Of a DNA stretch of 64,000 bases, positions 41,572 to 51,500 are shown piece by piece (position 1 is the stretch's first letter; each line of letters opens with the position of its first letter). The DNA is taken from positions 1,736,001-1,800,000 of the forward strand of contig NZ_CP022412.2 of assembly GCF_002222615.2 (NCBI RefSeq), in the 5' to 3' direction. The position numbers were made by a program, and so were the translations under genes. Below the pieces are notes generated by a model that had not been told where the DNA came from, made no database searches, and worked only from the letters and a program-made list of their open reading frames with translations. The DNA is from Bacteroides caccae (GTDB lineage: Bacteria; Bacteroidota; Bacteroidia; Bacteroidales; Bacteroidaceae).

Positions 41572-42492
41572 TTAGCGCATTTCTGTATATTTAATCTTAT
41601 CCATATCTCCGTAGTCGAGGTTTTCACCAGCCATGCCCCAGATGAACATATAGTTGCTTGTTCCGGCAGCAGCGTGGATAGACCATTCCGGTGACATGAT
41701 AGCCTGTTCGTTCTGCATCCATACGATGCGTTCTTCCTGAGGCTCGCCCATGAAGTGGCAGATAGAGTTGCCGGTCGGTACATTGAAGTAGAAGTATGCC
41801 TCGATGCGGCGGCTGTGAGTATGTGCAGGCATCGTGTTCCATACGCTACCCGGTTTCAGTTCCGTCAATCCCATTTGCAGTTGGCAAGGACCTTCTTCAA
41901 GTACATTGTTTACAATCAACTGGTTGATAACGCGGTCGTTGCTTTCTTCCAATTTTCCGGCAGGGAAAGAGTTGGCTTTCAGAGAGCCTTTACGTCCGTC
42001 AATCGTAATTAACTGCGTTTTGTATTCTTTGTGAGCAGTAGCAGAGTTGATGTAGAACTTGGCAGGATTGCTTGAGTCTTTGCTCTTGAAAGTCACTTTC
42101 TGCTTGCCTCTACCAACGTACAGTGCATCTTTGAACTTCAATGTATATTCTTTGCCGTCTACGGTCACGATTCCTTCGCCACCTACGTTGATAACCCCCA
42201 GTTCGCGGCGTTCAAGGAAAAACTTAGCTTTCAGCGGATCGATTGTTTCCAGTACCAGTTCTTTTGTTGTAGGCACGGCACCACCGAAGATAAAACGGTC
42301 GTACATAGAATAAGTAACGTTGATTTCGTTCGGAACCATTACTTTTTCCATAAGGAAGCTACTACGCAGGCGGTTTGTATCATACGTTTTCACGTCTTGC
42401 GGATTGCAAGCCACTTGCATCTTGTAATTCACCTGGGCAGAAGCAGACATCGCTGCGATACCCAACATCATTGCAATTGCTAATTTTTTCAT
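41572..42492 (-). CDS. kduI: 5-dehydro-4-deoxy-D-glucuronate isomerase with apparent signal peptide
   Basis: 306 residues. It converts 5-keto-4-deoxyuronate from unsaturated uronides to 3-deoxy-D-glycero-2,5-hexodiulosonate. The metal site is complete: [15 protein letters not shown] (HxH and Glu) and [14 protein letters not shown] (His). ELGVINVGG and LGLTEL-like segments ([17 protein letters not shown]) are strongly KduI-like. Met24 aligns with the start of E. coli KduI. Ahead of it lie 23 extra residues, [20 protein letters not shown], a textbook Sec signal peptide. The protein may therefore act in the periplasm, next to the exported GH105 enzyme. The alternative is initiation at Met24 (42423). 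It lies 34 bases after the IIC-like gene. Confidence 0.92.
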   Translation of the reverse strand: MKKLAIAMMLGIAAMSASAQVNYKMQVACNPQDVKTYDTNRLRSSFLMEKVMVPNEINVTYSMYDRFIFGGAVPTTKELVLETIDPLKAKFFLERRELGVINVGGEGIVTVDGKEYTLKFKDALYVGRGKQKVTFKSKDSSNPAKFYINSATAHKEYKTQLITIDGRKGSLKANSFPAGKLEESNDRVINQLIVNNVLEEGPCQLQMGLTELKPGSVWNTMPAHTHSRRIEAYFYFNVPTGNSICHFMGEPQEERIVWMQNEQAIMSPEWSIHAAAGTSNYMFIWGMAGENLDYGDMDKIKYTEMR

Positions 42493-42526
42493 CTTTCGAA
42501 TCTTTATTTGAATTATATATTATGTA

Positions 42527-43927
42527 CTATTTGTTGTTCAATGCTTCTTTTGCATCATTTCTCGTCATGCGGATACGGTTGTAGATAGCCATTCCGAGTG
42601 CGAGTACCACGAGGATTGCCGGGCCGATAATCTTCAGGCTGTAAGTCAGGTGGAAGATACCCCAGCAGAAAAGACTGGAAGCAAAGTCGAGTGCGCCGCC
42701 TTCAAAGCCTGCGGGGATATTCACTGTCGGGTCGCCCGTAGCAGCATATACGTCTTTTGCGGCCAGGGTGAAGAAACCTGCCAGTTCCGTTACGAAATAC
42801 AAACCTACGATTAATGCTACCAGTCCGATAATAAACGATTTCACTACATTACCTTTCGTGATAGGCAGAATCATCGGGAACAGGTAGAACATACCCGCCA
42901 GAGATGCCAGCGGAAGGAACCGGTTGCCCGGCAGAATGACTGCAAGGAATATAGTTACGGGAATCAAAAGCAGGGATACCACCAGTGTCGTCGGGTGTCC
43001 GATAACCAAAGCGGGGCTCATACCGATACTCAGTCCGGCACTGTTCTTATATTTTTTTGCGATCAGTTCGCGAGTAGCGTCGGAGATCGGTTTCAGACCT
43101 TCGATAAAGAGGCTGGTGATACGTGGAATCAACTCCATTACCGCGCCCATTTTGATACCCAGACCTAATATGCTCGGAATGCTGTCTACCACTTCTTTCC
43201 AGCTTCCGCAACCCAGTGCGCCGATACCGCAACCAATTACGATACCCAGAAACAAGGGTTCACCCATTAAGCCGAATTTCTTTTTCAATCCTTCAGAGTC
43301 GATATTCAGTTTGTCGAATCCCGGAATTTTATCCAATAGTTTGTTGATTACGATAGCAAACGGAACGAAACTTTGGCAGAAAGGTTGCGGGATAGAGATT
43401 CCGTCCATTTTATCATAGAACTTCTGAAAAGCAGGAGCGGTAAGGTCTGCCATTACCAGCGTGATGATGTAGCAGATGATAGCTGCAAAGAATCCCCAAT
43501 AGATATTGTCGGAAGCAAAGTATACGATAGCGCCGATAAATGCAAAGTGCCAGTAGTTCCAAAGGTCGATATTGACGGTACGGGTTGTTTTAGTCAGCAA
43601 CATTAATAAGTTAATTCCCAGACAAACAGGGATGATGAAAGCACCGACTGAGGTATTGTAAGCTACCGCCGCAGCAGAAGGCCACCCCATGTCGAAAATT
43701 CCTAATTCCAATCCGTAGATTTCAACCATTTTACTTAATGCCGGACCCAGACTGCTGGTAAGCAATGCCGTCACTACTGATAAACCAACGAAACCGACAC
43801 CAACCAACAAACCGCTCTTGAGCGCTTTGGGAAGTTTAATACCGATACATACTCCTAAAATCGTGAAAATGATCGGCATCATTACTGCCGCTCCAAGACC
43901 GATAATGTACTTAAATACTTCTTCCAT
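42527..43927 (-). CDS. PTS galactitol-type IIC-like permease without other PTS components
   Basis: 466 residues with about 10-12 membrane segments. The sequence resembles EIIC-GAT proteins: FTILGVCIGIKLPKALKSGLLVGVGF near the N terminus, FDMGWPSAAAVAYNTSVGAF and MGEPLFLGIVIGCGIGAL. Bacteroides generally lack a sugar PTS, and no IIA, IIB, HPr or EI gene is near. It is first in an operon with kduI, on the minus strand, divergent from the GH105 operon. It may have become a secondary transporter for an unsaturated uronate or KduI product. That is inference from context. Confidence 0.82.
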   Translation of the reverse strand: MEEVFKYIIGLGAAVMMPIIFTILGVCIGIKLPKALKSGLLVGVGFVGLSVVTALLTSSLGPALSKMVEIYGLELGIFDMGWPSAAAVAYNTSVGAFIIPVCLGINLLMLLTKTTRTVNIDLWNYWHFAFIGAIVYFASDNIYWGFFAAIICYIITLVMADLTAPAFQKFYDKMDGISIPQPFCQSFVPFAIVINKLLDKIPGFDKLNIDSEGLKKKFGLMGEPLFLGIVIGCGIGALGCGSWKEVVDSIPSILGLGIKMGAVMELIPRITSLFIEGLKPISDATRELIAKKYKNSAGLSIGMSPALVIGHPTTLVVSLLLIPVTIFLAVILPGNRFLPLASLAGMFYLFPMILPITKGNVVKSFIIGLVALIVGLYFVTELAGFFTLAAKDVYAATGDPTVNIPAGFEGGALDFASSLFCWGIFHLTYSLKIIGPAILVVLALGMAIYNRIRMTRNDAKEALNNK

Positions 43928-43999
43928 TCTGTTCTATTTTTCTCTGTTTTAATGATAATTTACTGTGTTTCCCCAGAGGGCATTAGTTTTAAACCGTGC

Positions 44000-44031
44000 C
44001 AAAAGTAAGACCTTTTTTGCTTTCTTCCAAA
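44000..44031 (-). promoter_or_regulatory. Promoter (-33 and -7) of the IIC-kduI-MFS operon
   Basis: On the minus strand TTTG (44028-44031) is followed after 20 bases by TACTTTTG (44000-44007), a full match. The ATG is 72 bases beyond. Confidence 0.6.
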
Positions 44032-44080
44032 ACGAAACTCTTAATTTATCAGATATTGCATCAAAAATGGACATTTTTGA

Positions 44081-44122
44081 CGTTTGCGTGCACAAAAATA
44101 GTCGTTTCCGTACACGAAAAAC
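44081..44122 (+). repeat. 22-bp-period direct repeat in the divergent uronate-gene promoter region
   Basis: Two copies, 44081-44100 and 44103-44122, share CGTTT-CGT-CAC-AAAA with about 14 of 20 positions equal. The second runs into AAAAACAAAAAATGCACC, which resembles the proximal half of the susC and pectate lyase element. A regulator binding site is likely but unproven. Confidence 0.5.
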
Positions 44123-44175
44123 AAAAAATGCACCTAGTTGATTAAAAATTCCTATCCGGTTTGGAAGAAATACAC

Positions 44176-44183
44176 TACTTTCG
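44176..44183 (+). promoter_or_regulatory. -7-like box for the GH105 operon
   Basis: TACTTTCG differs from TAnnTTTG at one position and lies 43 bases upstream of the ATG at 44227. Confidence 0.4.
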
Positions 44184-44226
44184 TAGCGTGAAAAACGAGT
44201 ATGTTGAATCCTTAAAATAACAAACC

Positions 44227-45426
44227 ATGAGACGAACCCTTGCATCTGTTCTTTTTATATTGCTTACACTGGCTGCAATCATTCCCCCGATGTCGGCGCA
44301 GCAGGTAGATAAGAAACTCCCCTGGTCTGTACGAATGACTCAATCAGAAATGATCCGTTGGCCGGAATCTTGGCAACTCGACTTTCAGCCTAAGCTAAAG
44401 TGGGATTATTGTCACGGTCTTGAATTGGGAGCCATGCTTGATGTCTATGATACGTATGGTGACAAGAAAATCCGCGACTACGCCATTGCATACGCAGATA
44501 CAATGGTGCACGCCGACGGAACGATTACCGCCTATAAATTAACCGATTACAGTCTGGATCGCATCAATTCCGGGAAAATTCTTTTCCGTATTTATGAGCA
44601 AACCAAAGATCCGAAATACAAGAAAGCGCTCGATCTGCTTTACAGCCAGTTTGAAGGACAGCCCCGTAATGATGATGGCGGTTTTTGGCACAAGAAAATT
44701 TATCCGCATCAGATGTGGCTGGACGGACTTTACATGGGAGCTCCTTTTTATGCAGAATATGCATTCCGCAACAACCTTCCGAAAGACTATGCGGATATAA
44801 TTAACCAGTTTGTCACTTGCGCCCGCCATACTTACGACCCGAAAAACGGACTTTACCGTCATGCGTGTGATGTTAGTCGCACCGAACGTTGGGCGGATCC
44901 GGTCACGGGGCAGTCGAAGCACTGCTGGGGACGTGCTATGGGGTGGTATGCCATGGCGTTGGTAGATGCGCTGGATTTTATTCCGAAGCACGAAGCAGGG
45001 AGGGATTCGCTGCTTGCTATTCTGAATAATATTGCTGTGCAGGTAAAGAAACTGCAAGACCCGAAAACCGGAGGCTGGTATCAGGTCATGGATAGAAGCG
45101 GAGATCAAGGAAACTATGTCGAATCGTCCTGTTCCGCCATGTTTATCTACTCCTTGTTTAAGGCTGTCCGCAAGGGATATATTGATAAATCTTATCTGGA
45201 TGTAGCGTTGAAGGGCTATAAAGGTTTCCTTGATAATTTTATCGAAGTGGATAGGAACGGCCTGGTAACCATAACCAAGGCTTGTGCAGTAGCCGGGTTG
45301 GGAGGAAAAGTATATCGTTCCGGTGATTACGACTATTATATTAATGAAACAATCCGTAATAACGACCCCAAAGTTGTGGGGCCATTTATCATGGCTAGCT
45401 TGGAATATGAACGTTTACAAAAGTAA
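44227..45426 (+). CDS. GH105 unsaturated uronyl hydrolase
   Basis: 399 residues with a signal peptide (cleavage near MSAQ, about residue 25). The alpha6/alpha6-barrel is visible as repeated helical segments. The catalytic Asp is in PHQMWLDGLYMG (Asp166), equivalent to Asp143 of YteR. CHGLELGAMLDVY and WGRAMGWYAMALVDAL are further family marks. The enzyme hydrates and removes the 4,5-unsaturated uronic acid left by pectate lyases, releasing 5-keto-4-deoxyuronate for KduI. It probably acts in the periplasm. It is the first gene of an operon with two methylesterases; the next gene starts 3 bases after its stop. Galacturonan versus rhamnogalacturonan products cannot be told apart from sequence. 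Confidence 0.9.
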   Translation: MRRTLASVLFILLTLAAIIPPMSAQQVDKKLPWSVRMTQSEMIRWPESWQLDFQPKLKWDYCHGLELGAMLDVYDTYGDKKIRDYAIAYADTMVHADGTITAYKLTDYSLDRINSGKILFRIYEQTKDPKYKKALDLLYSQFEGQPRNDDGGFWHKKIYPHQMWLDGLYMGAPFYAEYAFRNNLPKDYADIINQFVTCARHTYDPKNGLYRHACDVSRTERWADPVTGQSKHCWGRAMGWYAMALVDALDFIPKHEAGRDSLLAILNNIAVQVKKLQDPKTGGWYQVMDRSGDQGNYVESSCSAMFIYSLFKAVRKGYIDKSYLDVALKGYKGFLDNFIEVDRNGLVTITKACAVAGLGGKVYRSGDYDYYINETIRNNDPKVVGPFIMASLEYERLQK

Positions 45427-45429
45427 TTT

Positions 45430-46407
45430 ATGCCGATGAAAGGAACTATTTTTAAAGGGATATTGCTAATTCTCTTTCTTGGTGTAGGAGAAACGGCAGT
45501 TTATTCGCAACAACAGCAGCGCAAAGATACGTTGGTCGTCACACGCGACGGGACAGGAGATTACCGCAATATTCAGGAAGCAGTGGAAGCGGTCCGCGCT
45601 TTTATGGATTACACGGTGACAATTTATATCAAGAACGGCACGTATAAAGAGAAGCTGGTAATTCCCTCTTGGGTCAAGAACGTTCAGTTGGTAGGCGAAA
45701 GCGCCGAAAATACGATTATCACCTACGACGACCATGCCAATATTAACAAAATGGGAACATTCCGCACGTACACCGTCAAGGTATCGGGCAACGATATTAC
45801 TTTCAAGGACTTAACGATTGAAAATAATGCGGCTCCTTTGGGACAGGCCGTGGCACTTCATACCGAGGGTGACCGGCTGATGTTCATAAACTGCCGTTTT
45901 CTGGGAAATCAGGACACTATCTATACCGGTTCGGAAGGGGCACGGCTCTTATTTACCAACTGCTACATCGAAGGTACTACCGATTTTATCTTCGGACCTT
46001 CCACTGCACTTTTCGAATACTGTGAGCTGCATAGCAAACGTGATTCGTATATCACTGCCGCTTCTACTCCTCAAAATATAGAATTTGGCTATGTCTTCAA
46101 GAATTGTAAGCTGACTGCTGCTCCGGGAGTGAAAAAGGTCTATCTGGGCCGTCCGTGGCGTCCGTATGCAGCGACAGCTTTTATTAACTGTGAGTTTGGA
46201 AACCATATCCGTCCCGAAGGTTGGCACAACTGGAAGAATCCGGAGAATGAAAAAACAGCCCGTTATGCCGAATTTGGCAATACGGGCGAAGGCGCAAAGA
46301 CTGAAGGACGTGTGGCATGGGCCGAACAGCTTACAAAGAAAGAAGTATTGAAGTATACACCGGAGAATATCTTTAAAGAAGATAGCAATTGGTATCCTTA
46401 TAAATAG
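45430..46407 (+). CDS. Pectin methylesterase, CE8
   Basis: 325 residues with a signal peptide (ILLILFLGVGETAVYSQQ). All CE8 marks are present: GQAVALHTEGDR (Gln of the anion hole), GNQDTIYTG (Asp162), TTDFIFGPS (Asp185) and LGRPWRPYA (Arg241). It removes methyl esters from homogalacturonan so that the pectate lyases and SusCD can act. The ATG at 45430 is 3 bases after the GH105 stop; a second ATG at 45436 is equally possible. It is followed by a 22-bp-period repeat array. Confidence 0.93.
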   Translation: MPMKGTIFKGILLILFLGVGETAVYSQQQQRKDTLVVTRDGTGDYRNIQEAVEAVRAFMDYTVTIYIKNGTYKEKLVIPSWVKNVQLVGESAENTIITYDDHANINKMGTFRTYTVKVSGNDITFKDLTIENNAAPLGQAVALHTEGDRLMFINCRFLGNQDTIYTGSEGARLLFTNCYIEGTTDFIFGPSTALFEYCELHSKRDSYITAASTPQNIEFGYVFKNCKLTAAPGVKKVYLGRPWRPYAATAFINCEFGNHIRPEGWHNWKNPENEKTARYAEFGNTGEGAKTEGRVAWAEQLTKKEVLKYTPENIFKEDSNWYPYK

Positions 46408-46441
46408 GAACAGATAAGATGTCCGATCGGTTGGGGAGCTT

Positions 46442-46588
46442 GAAGCTTTTGTTTCCTAAGCTCGAAATCCTGGTTCCGAGGCGGGGAACTGTAGTTTCTC
46501 TATGTGGGAACTGGAGTTTCTGCGTGTGGAAACTAGAGTTTCTAACGCTTGAAACTAAAGTTTCAGAGCCTTGAAACTGAACTTGTTC
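46442..46588. repeat. Tandem array with 22-bp period and GAAACT/AGTTTC dyad cores, about seven units
   Basis: Units start at 46442, 46464, 46485, 46507, 46529, 46551 and 46573. Each has a 14-base dyad core of the form GAAACTnnAGTTTC followed by an 8-base spacer (7 in the second unit). Units 5 and 6 have perfect arms; units 1, 2 and 7 are degenerate. All spacers differ. It lies inside the GH105 operon between the two methylesterase genes. Immediately after it, two related 21-base units beginning CAGGTG start at 46588 and 46609. Confidence 0.85.
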
Positions 46589-46653
46589 AGGTGCAAGACA
46601 AAATGTTGCAGGTGGCAGATAAAACGAAGAAGAACTAAAAGAGCGTGAAGAAT

Positions 46654-48393
46654 ATGAAAACACTAGGGGCTAAAATGATAGGATTACTGGTAGCAGCCTT
46701 TATCCTCTGTTCCGCATTTCGTGCGGATAAACCGGTCGTAACTGTCTTTATGATAGGAGATTCTACTATGGCCAATAAGAAACTGGACGGAGGAAATCCC
46801 GAACGTGGCTGGGGAATGGTACTTCCCGGATTCTTCTCCGAGGATATCAGGATAGATAATCATGCTGCCAATGGTCGAAGTTCCAGAAGTTTTATCAGTG
46901 AAGGCCGCTGGGAAAAAGTCATTTCTAAGGTGAAAAAGGGAGATTATGTCTTTATCCAGTTCGGGCACAATGATGAAAAAGCTGATCCCACCCGCCATAC
47001 CGATCCCGGAACCACCTTCGATGATCATCTCCGTCGCTACGTGAACGAGACTCGAGCCAAAGGGGGAATCCCCGTATTGTTCAATTCCATTGTCCGCCGT
47101 AACTTTGTTCAGCCTAAGGACACTTCCATTTCAAAAGATGTCCGCCGGACACCGGGGGAAAGTGAACCGCCCAAAGAAGGAACCGTTTTATTCGATACTC
47201 ACGGAGCTTATCTGGATTCTCCGCGTAATGTGGCGAAAGAACTCAGAGTTGCATTTATTGATATGAATAAGATAACACACGACTTGGTGGAAGGACTCGG
47301 TCCGGTAGAGTCAAAGAAACTGTTCATGTTCGTCGAACCGGATCAGGTTCCCGCCTTCCCGAAAGGCCGCGAAGACAATACTCATCTGAATGTATATGGT
47401 GCACGTGTGATTGCCGGGTTGGCAGTAGAGGCAATCGGCAAAGCAGTTCCGGAACTGGCACCATATATCCGCCACTATGATTACGTGGTGGCACAAGACG
47501 GAAGCGGTGATTTCTTCACCGTTCAGGAAGCGATTAATGCGGTTCCCGATTTCCGTAAGAACATCCGTACCACGATTCTGATACGTAAAGGTACTTATAA
47601 AGAAAAGATTATCATCCCCGAAAGCAAGATTAATGTCTCCTTGATCGGAGAAGAAGGCGCGACGTTGACCAATGACGACTTCGCCAACAAGAAAAATGTA
47701 TTTGGCGAGAACATGGGAACTTCCGGTTCATCGAGCTGCTATATTTATGCACCGGACTTTTATGCAGAGAATATCACTTTTGAGAACTCCGCCGGTCCCG
47801 TCGGGCAGGCAGTTGCCTGCTTTGTCTCCGCCGACCGTGCCTTCTTCAAGAACTGCCGCTTTTTAGGTTTTCAGGATACCCTCTATACTTACGGCAAGCA
47901 AAGTCGTCAATATTATGAGGACTGTTACATCGAAGGAACAGTTGATTTCATTTTCGGTTGGTCTACGGCTGTCTTTAACCGTTGCCACATTCACAGCAAA
48001 CGGGACGGCTATGTGACCGCACCTTCTACCGACCAAGGGAAAAAGTATGGCTACGTCTTCTATGATTGTAAGCTCACCGCATCACCTGAAGCGAAGAAAG
48101 TATATCTCTCCCGTCCCTGGCGTCCGTATGCCCAAGCCGTATTTGTCCGTTGCGAACTGGGACAGCACGTCCTTCCCGAAGGCTGGAACAACTGGGGGAA
48201 GAAGGAAAACGAGAAAACTGCTTTTTATGCAGAGTATGACAGTCGTGGTGAAGGTGCCAATCCGAAGGCACGTGCCGCTTTCTCCCATCAGTTGAAAACT
48301 CTTAAAGGATATGAGATAGAAACAGTGCTGGCCGGTGATGACGGGTGGAATCCGGTAAAAAACGGAAATCATCTGTTAGATGTAAAACGTTGA
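46654..48393 (+). CDS. CE12-CE8 fusion: SGNH acetylesterase plus pectin methylesterase
   Basis: 579 residues from the ATG at 46654; an in-frame GTG at 46645 is an alternative. It has a signal peptide (MKTLGAKMIGLLVAAFILCS). The N-terminal SGNH domain (about 30-270) has FMIGDSTMANK (Ser), NHAANGRSS, IQFGHNDEKAD and NTHLN (His), the pattern of CE12 acetylesterases. The C-terminal CE8 domain (about 275-575) has GQAVACFVSADR, GFQDTLYTYG, TVDFIFGWS and LSRPWRPYAQ. One protein would thus remove both acetyl and methyl groups from pectin. It is the third gene of the GH105 operon, separated from CE8 by the repeat array. Confidence 0.92.
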   Translation: MKTLGAKMIGLLVAAFILCSAFRADKPVVTVFMIGDSTMANKKLDGGNPERGWGMVLPGFFSEDIRIDNHAANGRSSRSFISEGRWEKVISKVKKGDYVFIQFGHNDEKADPTRHTDPGTTFDDHLRRYVNETRAKGGIPVLFNSIVRRNFVQPKDTSISKDVRRTPGESEPPKEGTVLFDTHGAYLDSPRNVAKELRVAFIDMNKITHDLVEGLGPVESKKLFMFVEPDQVPAFPKGREDNTHLNVYGARVIAGLAVEAIGKAVPELAPYIRHYDYVVAQDGSGDFFTVQEAINAVPDFRKNIRTTILIRKGTYKEKIIIPESKINVSLIGEEGATLTNDDFANKKNVFGENMGTSGSSSCYIYAPDFYAENITFENSAGPVGQAVACFVSADRAFFKNCRFLGFQDTLYTYGKQSRQYYEDCYIEGTVDFIFGWSTAVFNRCHIHSKRDGYVTAPSTDQGKKYGYVFYDCKLTASPEAKKVYLSRPWRPYAQAVFVRCELGQHVLPEGWNNWGKKENEKTAFYAEYDSRGEGANPKARAAFSHQLKTLKGYEIETVLAGDDGWNPVKNGNHLLDVKR

Positions 48394-48486
48394 ACTCTTA
48401 TGCCTGAAACTGAAAACTTGTTTTATTGAATAACCTGTTTCTGCTAAATAGCTGGTAAAGATAGTATTAAAATCCTGTTATTTTTC

Positions 48487-48494
48487 TATCTTTA
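48487..48494 (+). promoter_or_regulatory. -7-like box for the hybrid two-component regulator
   Basis: TATCTTTA is one base off TAnnTTTG, 19 bases upstream of the ATG at 48514. Confidence 0.35.
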
Positions 48495-48513
48495 CGCCAC
48501 AGAACCGAGTGAT

Positions 48514-51500
48514 ATGATGAAGAAAACTTTACTTTCAGTGATTCTCCTGCTAGCTATTGTGTTCACGGCACATACACAGCAGCATTGCTTTTTCACCCAT
48601 TACTCTACTGAGGACGGACTGTCGCAAAATACAGTCATGAGCATTCTTCAGGACCATAAAGACAATCTTTGGTTTGCCACCTGGGATGGTATTAACCGTT
48701 TTAATGGGTACACTTTCAAAACTTACAAGGCACGACAGGGAAATTACATCAGTCTGACCAATAATCGGGCGGACCGTATGTATGAAGACCGTTACGGTTT
48801 TCTCTGGCTGTTGACCTATGACAACCGCGTTCATCGCTTTGATCCGAAAACGGAAACTTTCGAGCAAGTGCCCGCTGCCGGTGAGGAGGGGAGTGCATTC
48901 AATGTACATACCATTGAAGTAATGCCGAACGGAACTGTCTGGCTGCTGACGGAAAACGACGGTGCGATTCGCATTCTGACTCATCCCGACGAGAATCATC
49001 GGCTGACATGGGATATTTATTCCAATAAGACGGAATTGTTTCCCTCTTTACACGTGTTTAAAGTACATCAGGACAAAGCCGGTAATGACTGGCTGCTGAC
49101 AGACAACGGGTTGGGCATGATTCGTCCAGGAGACAAAGAACCTGTTTCTTATTTTACGGAAACCAAAGGAAAGCTTAGCGGAATGAACCAGGCTTTCTAT
49201 GCCGTGCAGGAGCGTGATGAGGATATTTGCTTTGCTTCGGACCACGGACGTGTCTGGGTATATCAGAAAGGAAGCGGAGAATTTGTATTGCTCGAACTTC
49301 CGACCAAAGGGCGGATCACCTCCATTCATACGGTTGCACCGGATATGTCGGTCATCACTACGGATTCGGACGGTTTCTTTACCTGTAATCTGAAAACGAA
49401 AGCATCGGTACACTATTCATTTCTGACTTGCAAGGAGTTACCTGCCAAACCCATTCTATCGGCTTATGTAGACCGTTCTTCGGAAGTCTGGTTCGAACAG
49501 GAAGAACCGGGTGTGGTAGCTCATTTCAATCCGTTTACCGGAGTAGTGACGCGTGAGCAGATTCTTATTGAATATAGTAATCCTGAACGTTCACGTCCTG
49601 CTTTTCATATCCATGAGGATGTGAACGGCTATCTGTGGGTACACCCGTATGGAGGTGGTTTCTCATATTTTGATCCTCAGAAGAAGCGGCTGGTTCCTTT
49701 TTATAACGGACTGGGCAGCCGTGACTGGCGTTTCTCCAATAAGATTCACTCGGCTTTCTCCGACAAACAAGGGAATTTGTGGATGTGTACCCATTCCAAG
49801 GGATTGGAAAAGGTGACTTACCGTAATGTTCCTTTTTCGATGATGACTCCCGTACCGCAGGAATATGAATCACTGCATAATGAGATACGTGCCCTCTGTG
49901 AAGACAAACAGGGGAATCTCTGGGTCGGTGTGAAGGACGGTATACTTCGTATATATGACGCCGATCGAACTTATAAGGGATATCTGACGGAAAACGGCAT
50001 AATTTCCACTGTCGGCACTCCCGTGAAGGGAACAGCCTATTTTATCATTCAGGATTCGAAAGGAGTGATTTGGATTGCGACAAAAGGTGACGGGCTGATC
50101 CGTGCCGAGGCAACCTCTCTTTCGGGAATGTCGTACAAGCTGACCCGTTATCTTCACCAAGAGGATGATATGTATAGCTTGAGCGATAACAATGTGTATT
50201 GTGTGTACGAAGATCATAACGGGAGAATCTGGGCGGCTACCTTTGCCGGTGGTATCAATTATCTCACGGAGAATGAGGATGGAAAGGTTTTGTTTATCAA
50301 TCACCGTAACCATTTGAAAGGTTATCCTATTGATCCCTGCTACAAGGCTCGTTTTATCACTTCCGACAATAACGGCCGTTTGTGGGTGGGAACGACGACG
50401 GGTGCCGTAGCCTTTGACGAGAATTTCGAGAAACCGGAAGATGTACAGTTCTATCACTTCTCCCGTATGCCGAACGATACACAAAGTTTGAGTAACAATG
50501 ATGTGCACTGGATTATCCCCACTACGGATAAGGAACTTTATCTGGCTACCTTTGGTGGCGGACTCAACAAACTGATCTCTATCAGTGAAGACGGACATGG
50601 GGCGTTTAAGTCTTACTCGGTGCAGGACGGGCTTCCTTCGGATGTACTGCTTTCCATTCGCGAGGACGATAAACAGAACTTATGGATTAGTACGGAGAAT
50701 GGAATCTGTAAATTCATCCCCTCCGAAGAACGGTTTGAAAGTTATGATGAGCGTAGTATAACTTTCCCAGTACGTTTTAGTGAGGCGGCTTCCACATTGA
50801 CCGCGAAAGGCAATATGCTGTTCGGTGCCAGTGGAGGGGTTTTTATCTTCAACCCGGATTCTATCCGTAAGAGTAGTTATGTGCCTCCGATCGTGTTTTC
50901 TAAATTAACAGTAGCCAATGAGGATGTTGTGCCCGGGGAACAATCGTTGTTGCAGGCAGATATTGATGATACGGAGCAGCTGGTGCTTTCGCACGATGAG
51001 AATATCTTCTCTGTACAGTTTGCAGCGCTCGATTATACCAATCCGCAGAATGTGCAGTATGCCTACATTCTGGACGGATTTGAAAAACAATGGACCTTTG
51101 CCGACAAGCAACGTAGTGTGACTTATACGAATCTTCCGAAAGGGGAGTATGTGCTTCGTGTCCGTTCTACAAACAGTGATGGTGTGTGGGTAGAGAATGA
51201 ACGTGTGCTGGATATTGTCATTCTTCCCTCGTTTTGGGAAACTCCGGTGGCATACGTACTCTATGTGCTGTTGATTCTAGTTATCATTCTTGTGGCAGTT
51301 TATATCCTGTTTACTATTTATCGGTTGAAGCATGAGGTATCCATAGAACAGCAGATTTCGGATATAAAGCTGCGTTTCTTCACTAATATTTCCCATGAAC
51401 TTCGTACGCCGCTGACGCTGATTGCGGGTCCCGTTGAACAAGTCTTGAAGAATGATAAGTTACCGGAGGACGTCCGTGAACAGTTGGTGGTGGTAGAGAG

